A program made the translations under genes and the position numbers. Of a stretch of 64,000 nucleotides of DNA, positions 33,988 through 42,320 are shown piece by piece; within the stretch, counting starts at the first letter, position 1, and every line of letters begins with the position of its first letter. A model generated the notes under the pieces. It was not told where the DNA came from. It saw only the letters and a program-made list of their open reading frames with translations, and made no database searches. The DNA comes from an uncultured Oscillospiraceae bacterium (lineage in GTDB: Bacteria > Bacillota > Clostridia > Oscillospirales > Oscillospiraceae): NCBI GenBank assembly GCA_934512135.1, contig CAKSWT010000015.1, positions 1 through 64,000 on the forward strand, written 5' to 3'.

Positions 33988-36342
33988 TTACTTCTTTTTT
34001 TTCTTGACCACCACTGCCGCCACAATGACAATCACTGCGATTACTGCAATCACAATGCCCACAACCACGCCGGTGTTGACCGCCGACTCTGCGGGAGCCG
34101 GGCTGGCCGCAGGCGCCTCAGCGGGAGCGGCGGAGGGTTCTGCGGGAGCCGGGGTCGCCGTCTCCTTCTGGGAGGTAGCCTCCACAACGGATTCCTCTGC
34201 CGGGGCCTCCTCGGTATAGGTCAGGCGAATCTCACCCTCGTAGCTACCGGGCGTAAGCTCCGTCTCCTTGCCGTCCACGGTCATGGTAACGGTACCATGA
34301 TCTCCCTGGACCATGGCGCCCTCTGCAATGGTCAGAGAGGAGAGGAGGCAGTCGCCGGTGACGTTCCACACGGCGTTGTCCGTCAGATTCATGGCCAGAG
34401 TGTTGTCGCCGTTGCTGTAATAGCGATTGGCCACATGGCCGATATTGTAGTACTCCGCAATGGTAAAGGAGGTGATCTGACCGGCGTCCTCTGCAGAGGT
34501 ACCCTCGGCCAGGACCTTGGAGTCATAGTTGATGGCGTCGGTATGGATGGTCTCTGTCTGGGCCACGGCACCGTGATACACGGCGTCCTTCCCCAGGTTG
34601 ACCTCCACCCCAACAGCGGTCTGGCCATAATAGCCGGAGCCGTTGTAAATATCACCGTACAGCTCGCTGGACTCCACATTCAGATGGTTCACCACAGGAC
34701 CGGAGGATGCAGCATCCCCACCGGGACCGCCGGGGCCGCCAGGACCGCCGGGGCCGCCATCGGGAGGCGCCATATCGCCGCCCATGGTGCCGTCTGCGCC
34801 GATCATTCCCGCCATATCGCCGGCCTCCGCATTGGCGGAGTCATCGGTCATCTCCGTGGAGACGTTGCCGTTTTCAGAGGGCCAGCCGGCAGGCTCTTCA
34901 TGGGTGGTATTGAAGCTGAAGGTGGCGACGTCCATGCCGGTGGTGGAGTCGTCGTTGTCCATGACCTGCATCAGCACGCCATTGGCATTGTTCAGGGACA
35001 CGCCGTTGGACACATTGATTACCGTGTCTCCCTGGGTGTTTTTAATCAGGAAGGAGGCATAGTTGGAATTGACCTCGGTGCCGTTTTCCAGATTGATGGT
35101 ATCGGTGCCCTGATGGGACATAAAGCCGAAGGTATCGGAGTTGATTACCGTATTTTTGTCTTCCTTGGCCTCATAGGTCTCGGAAACTTCCCCGTTGGCA
35201 TCCATGAGCTCATAGGTTTTCCCAGCCTCCAGGTTGGTATAGGTGCCGGTACCGCCGGTGAAAATGGAGGCATAGGTGCCCACGTTCATGGTAACCCCCA
35301 GGAACTGCTCATCCGCAGAGCCGATCACATAGGTGCCGTAACCGGAACGGGTGGTATAGGGGTTGGGATCTCCCTGTTCGTCCCGGAAGGTGCCGTCCGC
35401 CTGGATCTGCTTGTCGTTGCCGGTGAGCTCCATGGTCGTATTGACCACATTGAGCTTCATATTGGAGCCGGAGTCCGTGGACAGCACCGCCCACTTGGCC
35501 GCGGAGGTCTCCGAGTCGATGACGTTCATGGTGGTGTTGTTGCCCTCCAGGTTGGTGCAGCGGGAGGTCCCCATAATGCCCAGAATCCACGGAGGCGCCA
35601 CCATGGTGTTCTGAGAGGGAGAGTTCTTATACCCCTCGTGGAGCGTGCCGCCGTCGGAATGGAGCTTGGAGTTCCGCAGGGTCATGGTAGAGCCGGAATC
35701 CGCAAACAGCGCCATATTGGCCACGCCGGAGACGCTGATGTCGGAGTCCTCAACGGTGAGCTTTGTGCCCTCTCCAAAGGAGGTGATGGCCGTGCCCTTG
35801 CCGGAGAAGTCGCAGGCCTGGAGCCCGTTGCCATCGGTGTCGAATTTGATGGTGGCCTTGGCTATGGTATAGTCAATTCCACCGGCGACTATGATTCCGT
35901 TAAAGCTGGGGTCGGTGCTGTCGATGGTCACGTTCTCCGCGTGGCTTCCGTCGTAGACTGCGTCTGCCCCCAGGGCGTCTGTCACAGACTTCTCCTCCAC
36001 CACGCCGTTCTCGTCTACAAACAGCCCCGTATGGTAGGCGTAGTCGTCGTCTGTCTCGTCTTCGCCGCCGCCATAAAAGGAGGACAGGCGGCTGCTGGCG
36101 TCGTCCAGCCGGTCTGTGTAGACCACCTGGGCGTTGTCCCCGTCGGTGTAGGTCTTGTCGCTACCGTCAAACCGGGTGACCTGGCCGTTGACAATCAGCG
36201 TTGCCACCTGGCCCTCCGGCGCCGTAATATCCGCCGCCGCACCGGTAAAGGGCGTCCCCGCCGCCGCCAGGGTCACCGTGCTCAGCAGGGACGCACACAG
36301 TCCCAGCCCCAGGACCCGGGCCATAAGTTTTTGCTGCTTCAT
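33988..36342 (-). CDS. Surface beta-helix protein with signal peptide and C-terminal membrane anchor
   Basis: A 784-residue exported protein. A signal peptide (residues 1-30, MARVLGLGLCASLLSTVTLAA) precedes a long beta-helix-like body (about 60-690) and an Ala/Pro/Glu-rich spacer (700-755). It ends in a hydrophobic helix with a lysine tail (VVVGIVIAVIAVIVIVAAVV then KKKKK), the layout of a membrane-anchored surface protein. A Gly/Pro-rich insert (PPDGGPGGPGGPGGPGG) interrupts the body near residue 510. Part of the body is homologous to the signal-less protein at 25575-26957. The ATG at 36342 follows GAAGGAG; the frame opening at 36360 is rejected. No catalytic motif recognised; adhesin or glycan-interacting role is inference. 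Confidence 0.78.
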   Translation of the reverse strand: MKQQKLMARVLGLGLCASLLSTVTLAAAGTPFTGAAADITAPEGQVATLIVNGQVTRFDGSDKTYTDGDNAQVVYTDRLDDASSRLSSFYGGGEDETDDDYAYHTGLFVDENGVVEEKSVTDALGADAVYDGSHAENVTIDSTDPSFNGIIVAGGIDYTIAKATIKFDTDGNGLQACDFSGKGTAITSFGEGTKLTVEDSDISVSGVANMALFADSGSTMTLRNSKLHSDGGTLHEGYKNSPSQNTMVAPPWILGIMGTSRCTNLEGNNTTMNVIDSETSAAKWAVLSTDSGSNMKLNVVNTTMELTGNDKQIQADGTFRDEQGDPNPYTTRSGYGTYVIGSADEQFLGVTMNVGTYASIFTGGTGTYTNLEAGKTYELMDANGEVSETYEAKEDKNTVINSDTFGFMSHQGTDTINLENGTEVNSNYASFLIKNTQGDTVINVSNGVSLNNANGVLMQVMDNDDSTTGMDVATFSFNTTHEEPAGWPSENGNVSTEMTDDSANAEAGDMAGMIGADGTMGGDMAPPDGGPGGPGGPGGPGGDAASSGPVVNHLNVESSELYGDIYNGSGYYGQTAVGVEVNLGKDAVYHGAVAQTETIHTDAINYDSKVLAEGTSAEDAGQITSFTIAEYYNIGHVANRYYSNGDNTLAMNLTDNAVWNVTGDCLLSSLTIAEGAMVQGDHGTVTMTVDGKETELTPGSYEGEIRLTYTEEAPAEESVVEATSQKETATPAPAEPSAAPAEAPAASPAPAESAVNTGVVVGIVIAVIAVIVIVAAVVVKKKKK

Positions 36343-36405
36343 ACAATTCTCCTTCCCCACAGGATCGGACTCTTCCTGATAAGATATGTTCCTGTGTTCA
36401 GGAGT

Positions 36406-36434
36406 ATTATAGCATGTGTTACGAAATTTTTACA
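36406..36434 (-). promoter_or_regulatory. Promoter of the surface beta-helix gene
   Basis: Minus strand TGTAAA (36429-36434), 17-base spacer, TATAAT (36406-36411). Confidence 0.55.
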
Positions 36435-36529
36435 GTTTTCCCCGGGGCTTTTGGGCAAAAACCCGAAGGTCTCTTTTTGAACCAACCATCCACTTGTGTC
36501 CTATCCGGCCTCGTTCTCCGCGATCGGTA

Positions 36530-37495
36530 TCAAACCCAACTCACCTCTGCCTCCTCCAGCAGAGGAAGCTCCCGGAAAATATGGGCCACCACCGCCTGAT
36601 ATTCCGTCAGGGAGGTGGTTTTTCTCAGCTGCTTCTGATAGTGCGTATGCTCTCCAAAGAGGCAGATCCAATAGCTCCACAGCTCCTTCATCCGGAACAT
36701 GGTGCTCCGGGGACTGCCCAGCCGGGCCGCCGTCTCCTGAAACAGCTCGTCATGGAAGCGCTGTAGGGTGTCCCGATCCGCCCCGGGCTGTCCCCGGAGC
36801 TTGTTGACCAGGGAGGGATCCGCCGCCAGGCCCCGGCCCAGCATCAGAACCTCCGGCGGTGTGTGTCCGTGAAGTTCCCGGGAAAAATCCGAGGCCACCT
36901 CAATGCCGCCGCTGAGGGCCAGGGGATTTTTACTCTCCTCCTGGGCCCAAAAGAACCACTCCATCCGGGCCGGTATTCTGTACAGATCTCGCTGCACCCG
37001 GGGATGCAGGGTCAGACGGCAAATGGGATAGCGGTTGTACAGGGCGAGCAGGTCCCGAAACTCCTCCGGGTCCTCCTTGCCCAGCCGGGTCTTAATGGAG
37101 ATTCGAATGGGGCAGGCTTTGAAGATTTCATCCAGAAAGCGCTCCAACTCCTCCCGACGCTGGGGAAACAGAAATCCTGCGCCCTTCCCCTTAGCGGTAA
37201 CGGTGCCGGAGGGACATCCCAGGTTCAAATTGACCTCCGGATAGCCCATATCCCCCAATATTTTTGCCCCCTCCACAAACTGCTCGGCCTGATTGGTCAG
37301 AAGCTGAGGCACCAGACAGATGTCTCGGTTATCCTCCGGCAGCACCTCCCGAAGCTCTTTTTTCGAGAACACATGGCCGGTGGCCGGGGATAAAAAGGGA
37401 GTGTAATAGCGGTCCACGCCCGGAAAATATTTGTGATGGAGCCTGCGAAACAGATCGTCGGTCAGGCCCTCCATGGGGGCAAATTCATATTGCAA
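36530..37495 (-). CDS. tRNA-dihydrouridine synthase family protein
   Basis: A 321-residue FMN enzyme that reduces uridine to dihydrouridine in tRNA. APMEGLTDDLFRR is the FMN-binding opening. The catalytic cysteine lies in NLNLGCPSGTVTAKGKGAGF, and IKTRLG, LTLHPR, SGGI and LGRGLAADPSL follow in the expected order along the TIM barrel; a helical tRNA-binding domain ends the protein. The particular Dus subgroup (A, B or C) is not assigned. It has its own promoter at 37529-37557. Confidence 0.92.
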   Translation of the reverse strand: MQYEFAPMEGLTDDLFRRLHHKYFPGVDRYYTPFLSPATGHVFSKKELREVLPEDNRDICLVPQLLTNQAEQFVEGAKILGDMGYPEVNLNLGCPSGTVTAKGKGAGFLFPQRREELERFLDEIFKACPIRISIKTRLGKEDPEEFRDLLALYNRYPICRLTLHPRVQRDLYRIPARMEWFFWAQEESKNPLALSGGIEVASDFSRELHGHTPPEVLMLGRGLAADPSLVNKLRGQPGADRDTLQRFHDELFQETAARLGSPRSTMFRMKELWSYWICLFGEHTHYQKQLRKTTSLTEYQAVVAHIFRELPLLEEAEVSWV

Positions 37496-37522
37496 TGCTT
37501 TTCATCCTGTCTTGTTTTTTCT

Positions 37523-37557
37523 CAATTATACCGATTCTCTCCACCTCCGTCAAGAAA
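37523..37557 (-). promoter_or_regulatory. Promoter of the Dus gene
   Basis: Minus-strand TTGACG, 17-base spacer GAGGTGGAGAGAATCGG, TATAAT, reading toward the Dus start at 37495. Coordinates are approximate. Confidence 0.75.
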
Positions 37558-37571
37558 TCCTTGCAATGTCC

Positions 37572-37599
37572 TTGACAATGTTTAGAATCCTGATATACT
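37572..37599 (+). promoter_or_regulatory. Promoter of the second MATE gene
   Basis: TTGACA (37572-37577), 16-base spacer, TATACT (37594-37599), back to back with the Dus promoter. Confidence 0.75.
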
Positions 37600-37640
37600 G
37601 AGATGGCAAAGCAGCATATTTCTTGATAAAGGAGGTCCTT

Positions 37641-37715
37641 ATGCTCATTCATCGCAGCTTCGGCCTGTCCCGGCAGCAATTTGCGCAGATTGTCTACAGC
37701 ACACTATTCCCTTGA
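37641..37715 (+). CDS. 24-codon leader ORF before the MATE gene
   Basis: ATG at 37641 preceded by AAAGGAGG at ideal spacing, encoding MLIHRSFGLSRQQFAQIVYS followed by TLFP and a stop. It lies between the promoter and the transporter gene, 43 bases before its start, and has a better ribosome site than many real genes here. It may be a regulatory leader peptide for the drug-exporter or a small protein; no terminator hairpin was seen between it and the transporter. Confidence 0.5.
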   Translation: MLIHRSFGLSRQQFAQIVYSTLFP

Positions 37716-37758
37716 CACGCCTTTCGTCAGTACACGGTAATGTTGGAAAGGAGTTTTT

Positions 37759-39120
37759 ATGGATAACAATCTGGCAAAGGACATGACCGAAGGCTCTGTC
37801 CTAAAACAGCTGGCAGTCTTTGCGATTCCCGTGGCCCTGGCCAACGCCCTTCAGGCGGTCTACAGCATGGTGGACATGGTGGTCGTGGGTCAGTTTGTCG
37901 GCTCCGCCGGCCTTTCGGCGGTGGGGATCGGTGGCCAGCTTCTCAATATGTTTCTCTGCATTGGCATGGGCTTCTCCTTTGGTGCCCAGGTCCTGATTTC
38001 TCAGCAGGTTGGCGCCCAGGACCACAGCCTGCAGCCCACCATCGGCACCCTGTTTACCACAGAGCTGATTGCCGCGGTGGTCTTTGGAATTCTGGGCATT
38101 GTATTCTGTCCCCAGCTTCTGGCGCTGATGAATACGCCGGAGGCCGCCTATGCCGACGCCCACGCCTATGGGGTGATCTGCTGCTGCGGCATGATATTTA
38201 TTTACGGCTATAACGCCGTCTGCGGCATTCTCCGGGGCATGGGGGAGAGCAAGCTGCCCATGATCTTTATCGCCATTGCCGCGGTGGTGAATCTGGTGCT
38301 GGATCTGATCTTTGTGGCGCTGCTCCATATGGCCGCCGCCGGTGCAGCCCTGGCCACGGTGATCGCCCAGGGCGTCAGCTTTGTGATTTCCCTGGTCTAT
38401 TTGATTCGGAACAAGGAACGGTTTGGCTTCGACTTTCGGCTGCGCAGCTTCAAGCCCAACCGCCAGCGGCTGATTCCCATTTTAAAGCTGGGCATCCCCT
38501 ATATCGCCCAGAGCCTGCTGATTACCTGCTCCATGATGTACGTCAACGCCAAGGTCAACACCTTCGGCGTCACCGCCTCGGCAGTAGACTCCATTGGCAA
38601 CAAGCTCAACTCCATTGTCAATATTGTGGTGGGCGCCCTGTCTGTGTCCAGCGCCACCATGGTGGGGCAGTGCTTCGGCGCCCGGAAGTTTGACCGGATC
38701 CGCCACTGCTACAACGCCTGCACCATTATCTGCCTGATCTCTTTTGTGATAATCGGCGGCAGCTATGTTCTGTTCTCCAAGCAAATCTTCGGCCTGTTCA
38801 GCTCAGATCCCGATGTAATCGCCATGGCCCCTCAGTATATGTGGCTGGCCGTTGTATGGGTGCTTTCCATCTGCTCCATGACTGCTCCCTACGCCATTGT
38901 GGACGGAGTGGGCCACGCCATGCTGGGGCTGCTGATCTCCATTCTGGACGGAGTGGTGGCCCGGATTGGCCTGTGCATTCTGCTGGGCGATCTAATGGGG
39001 CTTCCCGGATACTGGCTGGGCAACGCCCTGGCCGGGTTTGTCACCACCATTATGGCCGGCCTCTACTATCGGTCCGGCCGCTGGAAGCTCCGCCAGCCCC
39101 TGCTGCACCAGCATAGCTGA
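37759..39120 (+). CDS. MATE family efflux transporter
   Basis: A 453-residue polytopic exporter with about 12 transmembrane segments. Its N-terminal half contains NALQAVYSMVDMVVVGQFVG and FGAQVLISQQVGAQD. It is a paralogue of the gene at 291-1655, with matching length and motif order, but the two are in different contexts. The ATG at 37759 follows GGAAAGGAG by five bases. It is expected to extrude cationic toxic compounds by ion antiport. The strong terminator at 39184 ends the unit. Confidence 0.93.
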   Translation: MDNNLAKDMTEGSVLKQLAVFAIPVALANALQAVYSMVDMVVVGQFVGSAGLSAVGIGGQLLNMFLCIGMGFSFGAQVLISQQVGAQDHSLQPTIGTLFTTELIAAVVFGILGIVFCPQLLALMNTPEAAYADAHAYGVICCCGMIFIYGYNAVCGILRGMGESKLPMIFIAIAAVVNLVLDLIFVALLHMAAAGAALATVIAQGVSFVISLVYLIRNKERFGFDFRLRSFKPNRQRLIPILKLGIPYIAQSLLITCSMMYVNAKVNTFGVTASAVDSIGNKLNSIVNIVVGALSVSSATMVGQCFGARKFDRIRHCYNACTIICLISFVIIGGSYVLFSKQIFGLFSSDPDVIAMAPQYMWLAVVWVLSICSMTAPYAIVDGVGHAMLGLLISILDGVVARIGLCILLGDLMGLPGYWLGNALAGFVTTIMAGLYYRSGRWKLRQPLLHQHS

Positions 39121-39183
39121 CGGCAACCACCGGGCTGTCTCAGCATACAAATCGTAAGAGAACAACTTTCGTAAACACTGGAT

Positions 39184-39230
39184 AAAGTCGTGAAAATCCG
39201 ATAGAAACTCGGATTTTCACGACTTTTTGT
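39184..39230 (+). terminator. Very strong terminator after the second MATE gene
   Basis: Perfect 18-bp stem AAAGTCGTGAAAATCCGA / TCGGATTTTCACGACTTT (39184-39226) with a 7-base loop and a short T-run. Lies between convergent genes. Confidence 0.9.
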
Positions 39231-39249
39231 TGGTCTGATTTGAAAAAAT

Positions 39250-39900
39250 TTATTTTGAGACAGCCCCCTGTTGTTCTTTCTGCTCAGAAAACTCCGGCTC
39301 CGGCACATCCTGCCTCAATCGTCCGGAAGCCACACTGGGGTGAATCAGCTGGGTATAGGAATACTCCCACAGCGCCTGAGAGCCCTTGGGCGTTCCTTCG
39401 TTTCGGTGAAGGATCTGACTTAGGCAGTTGTTTCGCTCCTCCCACGCCTTTCCATGGGAGGCCGCATTGAGCATGGTGGGCTGAAGATTGTCCATGGTTC
39501 GGGCAAATTTCGCCTCCGGCGTCTGGGCGGCTTCAAATTCCTCCCACAGCGCCCGAAAGGCCGCCGCCTGATCCTCCGGAAGCAGGGGAAACAGTCGATC
39601 TGCCGCCTGGAGCTCCCGCTGCCGCTGGGTTTTTTGTCCCTCTGTGTCGTAGGCATAGGTGTCTCCCGCATAGATCTCCACCAGATCGTGGATCAGCAGC
39701 ATGGTCATGGTCCGCAGCACGTCGATCTTCTCATTGGAATATTCACTGAGCAGTACCGTCATAACGGCCATGTGCCAGGCATGCTCCGCGTCATTCTCCT
39801 TGCGCCGCCCATCCGAGAGGTAGGTCTGACGGAAAATCTCCTTCTCCTTGTCGATCTCCACGCAGAAGGCCATCTGCCGGTTCAGTCGTTCCCAATCCAT
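39250..39900 (-). CDS. HD-domain hydrolase (YfbR/5'-nucleotidase-like)
   Basis: A 216-residue HD-fold protein. The metal site is visible as DAEHAWHMAV and LLIHDLVEIYAGDTYAYD, a pattern shared with the YfbR-like family that dephosphorylates deoxynucleoside monophosphates. A helical C-terminal half follows. Its start (39900) lies within the end of ung; the 19-base overlap shows co-transcription and probably coupled translation. Clean-up of nucleotides alongside uracil removal would fit, but the substrate is inferred only from the family. Confidence 0.85.
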   Translation of the reverse strand: MDWERLNRQMAFCVEIDKEKEIFRQTYLSDGRRKENDAEHAWHMAVMTVLLSEYSNEKIDVLRTMTMLLIHDLVEIYAGDTYAYDTEGQKTQRQRELQAADRLFPLLPEDQAAAFRALWEEFEAAQTPEAKFARTMDNLQPTMLNAASHGKAWEERNNCLSQILHRNEGTPKGSQALWEYSYTQLIHPSVASGRLRQDVPEPEFSEQKEQQGAVSK

Positions 39901-40580
39901 GTTTCTTCACCCTCCGTCCATACAATGGGGGATTGTCCCTGTTCCTCGAGAAATTCGTTGATTCCGGAAAACGGCCTGCTACCAAAGAACCCCCGGTAGG
40001 CAGACAGTGGACTGGGGTGGGCGGATTTCAGCACCAGCCGCGGCGCCTCCGTGCGGATGAGGCTTTGCTTTTTCTGGGCATAGTTGCCCCACAGCAGAAA
40101 GGCAATGGGCTGAGGCAGCCTGTTGGTGGCCGAAATCACCCCATCGGTAAATTGCTCCCAGCCAAAGGCCCTATGGCTTCCCGCCCGGTGTGCCTCCACC
40201 GTAAGCACTGAATTCAGCAGCAGCACCCCCTGCTCCGCCCAGAACTTCAGGCAGCCGTTTTTCGGGGGCTGCCGCTGCAGGTCTGCGGCCAGCTCTTTGT
40301 AGATATTCTGTAGCGATTTGGGCAGCGGCATTCCCTCCGGCACGGAAAAGCTCAACCCATGGGCCTGTCCCGGCTCATGATAGGGGTCCTGTCCCAAAAT
40401 CACCACCCGCACCTGCTCCGGCGGCGTCATACGCAGCGCCGCAAACAGCTCCCCTCGAGGGGGATAGACGGTCTGAGTTTCATAGGCGGCCTCCACCTGG
40501 CTGGCCAAGTGGCCCCAATAGGGCTTCTCTGGCTCTTTATTCAGCCACTCTGCCCATTTCCCGGTCTCCTGTAGCTCCAT
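39882..40580 (-). CDS. ung: Uracil-DNA glycosylase (family 1)
   Basis: A 232-residue DNA repair enzyme removing uracil from DNA. The catalytic loop VVILGQDPYHEPGQAHGLSF, the LLLNSVLTVEAHRAGSH block and the leucine-loop HPSPLSAYRGFFGS are all intact. The ATG at 40580 is preceded by GGGAGG; the longer frame from 40667 overlaps an unlikely upstream region without a ribosome site. It is the first gene of the ung-HD pair. Confidence 0.96.
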   Translation of the reverse strand: MELQETGKWAEWLNKEPEKPYWGHLASQVEAAYETQTVYPPRGELFAALRMTPPEQVRVVILGQDPYHEPGQAHGLSFSVPEGMPLPKSLQNIYKELAADLQRQPPKNGCLKFWAEQGVLLLNSVLTVEAHRAGSHRAFGWEQFTDGVISATNRLPQPIAFLLWGNYAQKKQSLIRTEAPRLVLKSAHPSPLSAYRGFFGSRPFSGINEFLEEQGQSPIVWTEGEETWIGND

Positions 40581-40694
40581 AGCATTCCCTCCCGGTGCTA
40601 TGGTATCACATTCCGCCGGTCTTGTCGAGCCTCCCCTTGCCCGGGCTTCGGCAAGGGGAGGCTCCAAACTTTTTTATTTTTTTCACAATTCCTA

Positions 40695-40723
40695 TTGACA
40701 TGATAGGTAAATCGAGGTATAAT
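40695..40723 (+). promoter_or_regulatory. Promoter of the metY leader
   Basis: TTGACA (40695-40700), 17-base spacer, TATAAT (40718-40723): a full consensus promoter. Confidence 0.9.
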
Positions 40724-40768
40724 CCCAATAACCTATTAAACAGATATGATTTACAAGGAGGGAATACC

Positions 40769-40870
40769 ATGGCAACCCAGTTTCTTGCGATGCTGCGCTG
40801 CAACTTTCGATTTGGACGAATGCCCCAGTCTCGGACGCCATGGCTTCCGGGCAGTCCTTGTGCTGCCTGA
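40769..40870 (+). CDS. 33-residue leader peptide before metY
   Basis: ATG at 40769 preceded by AAGGAGGG at good spacing. The peptide begins MATQFLAMLRCNFRFGR and ends SPCAA; it has two cysteines and two arginine-rich stretches around a C-N-F-R-F-G core. It ends 16 bases before a terminator-like hairpin, and the sulfhydrylase gene follows. This is the classical layout for ribosome-mediated attenuation by cysteine or another amino acid (Arg, Phe and Pro codons are also frequent). I know of no named family for it. Confidence 0.65.
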   Translation: MATQFLAMLRCNFRFGRMPQSRTPWLPGSPCAA

Positions 40871-40884
40871 ATGAATCTTGCTGT

Positions 40885-40923
40885 GGCTCCGGGCGTTATG
40901 AGAATAACTCCGGGGTATTTTTC
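40885..40923 (+). terminator. Attenuator-like hairpin before metY
   Basis: Stem CTCCGGGCGTTAT / ATAACTCCGGGG (40887-40915) with a GAGA loop, one mismatch and one bulge, followed by TATTTTT. It is between leader peptide and gene, so it can only act as a regulated terminator. Confidence 0.65.
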
Positions 40924-40976
40924 TACCCTTTCACAAAATTTACTGAAAAATGATCGTTAAGAAAGAGGTTTTTATC

Positions 40977-42260
40977 ATGTCTGAATATCGTTTTGAAACA
41001 TTGCAGCTTCACGTGGGCCAGGAGCAGGCCGATCCCACCACCGACGCCCGGGCCGTTCCCATTTATCAAACCACCTCCTATGTGTTCCACAACTCCCAGC
41101 ACGCCGCGGCTCGGTTTGGTCTGGCCGATGCCGGCAATATTTACGGCCGTCTCACCAACTCCACCCAGGATGTGCTGGAGAAGCGCGTTGCGGCGCTGGA
41201 GGGAGGCGTGGCCGGTTTGGCTCTGGCCTCCGGCGCAGCCGCCATCACCTACACCATCCAGGCTCTGGCGGCAAAGGGCGAGCACATTGTGGCCCAAAAG
41301 ACCATCTACGGCGGCAGCTCCAACCTGCTGGAGCACACCCTGCCGCTGTATGGCATTGACACCACCTTTGTCAACATCCATGACCTGCAGGAGGTAGAGA
41401 ATGCCATTGAGGAGCGCACCAAGGCCATCTACATCGAGACCCTGGGCAACCCCAATTCCGACATTCCTGACATTGACGCCCTGGCGGCCATCGCCCACCG
41501 GCACGGCCTGCCCCTGGTCATCGACAACACCTTTGGCACCCCCTATCTGATCCGTCCCATCGAGCACGGGGCCGACATTGTGGTCCATTCCGCCACCAAG
41601 TTCCTCGGCGGACACGGCACCACCCTGGGCGGCATTATTGTGGACGGCGGTACCTTTGACTGGGCGGCTTCCGGCCGCTATCCCTGGATTTCCGCCCCCA
41701 ACCCCAGCTATCACGGGGTAAAATTCACCGAGGCTGCCGGTCCTGCCGCCTTTGTCACCTACGTCAGAGCCATTCTTCTCCGGGACACCGGAGCCACCAT
41801 CTCTCCCTTTAATGCGTTTCTGCTGCTTCAGGGGGTGGAAACCCTGTCCCTGCGGCTGGACCGCCACATTGAAAACACCAAAAAGGTGGTGGAGTTCCTG
41901 GTAAACCATCCCCAGGTGGAGCATGTAAACCATCCCTCCCTAGCCAACCACCCGGACCATGCGCTCTACGAGAAGTATTTCCCCAACGGCGGCGCCTCCA
42001 TCTTCACCTTTGAGATCAAGGGCGGCCAGGAGGAGGCCTTCCGGTTTATCGACAATCTGAAGATTTTCTCTCTGCTGGCCAACGTGGCGGATGTAAAATC
42101 CCTGGTGATTCATCCTGCCACCACCACCCATTCCCAGCTGTCTCCCCAGGAGCTGCTGGATGTGGGCATCCGGCCCAACACCATCCGGCTGTCCATTGGC
42201 ACCGAGCATATCGACGACATTCTCGCAGACCTGCAGCATGGCTTTGACGCAGTAAAATAA
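40977..42260 (+). CDS. metY: O-acetylhomoserine aminocarboxypropyltransferase (sulfhydrylase)
   Basis: A 427-residue PLP enzyme of the Cys/Met metabolism family that joins O-acetylhomoserine with sulfide to homocysteine, feeding methionine. The PLP lysine lies in VVHSATKFLGGHGTTLGG. The opening ETLQLHVGQEQADPTTDARA and PIYQTTSYVF, and the C-terminal HPATTTHSQL and GIRPNTIRLSIGTEH, are typical of MetY. It is monocistronic with a leader peptide and attenuator upstream and a strong terminator downstream. The ATG at 40977 follows AAAGAGG. Confidence 0.95.
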   Translation: MSEYRFETLQLHVGQEQADPTTDARAVPIYQTTSYVFHNSQHAAARFGLADAGNIYGRLTNSTQDVLEKRVAALEGGVAGLALASGAAAITYTIQALAAKGEHIVAQKTIYGGSSNLLEHTLPLYGIDTTFVNIHDLQEVENAIEERTKAIYIETLGNPNSDIPDIDALAAIAHRHGLPLVIDNTFGTPYLIRPIEHGADIVVHSATKFLGGHGTTLGGIIVDGGTFDWAASGRYPWISAPNPSYHGVKFTEAAGPAAFVTYVRAILLRDTGATISPFNAFLLLQGVETLSLRLDRHIENTKKVVEFLVNHPQVEHVNHPSLANHPDHALYEKYFPNGGASIFTFEIKGGQEEAFRFIDNLKIFSLLANVADVKSLVIHPATTTHSQLSPQELLDVGIRPNTIRLSIGTEHIDDILADLQHGFDAVK

Positions 42261-42282
42261 CCCGATCCCTCCAAAATAGTTT

Positions 42283-42320
42283 CGCCCGCTATGGCCTTTG
42301 CCATAGCGGGCGTATTTTAT
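42283..42320. terminator. Shared terminator of metY and trkH
   Basis: CGCCCGCTATGGC-CTTT-GCCATAGCGGGCG (42283-42312) followed by TATTTTAT on the plus strand. The genes on both sides converge on it. Confidence 0.9.

Noticed and set aside
33937..36480. 847-codon plus-strand open frame opposite the surface beta-helix gene
   Set aside because: His/Gly-rich shadow of the true minus-strand gene; the latter has a signal peptide, ribosome site and membrane anchor.
39184..39226. 18-bp perfect inverted repeat as an insertion-sequence end
   Set aside because: No transposase or second copy; position and T-run fit a terminator.
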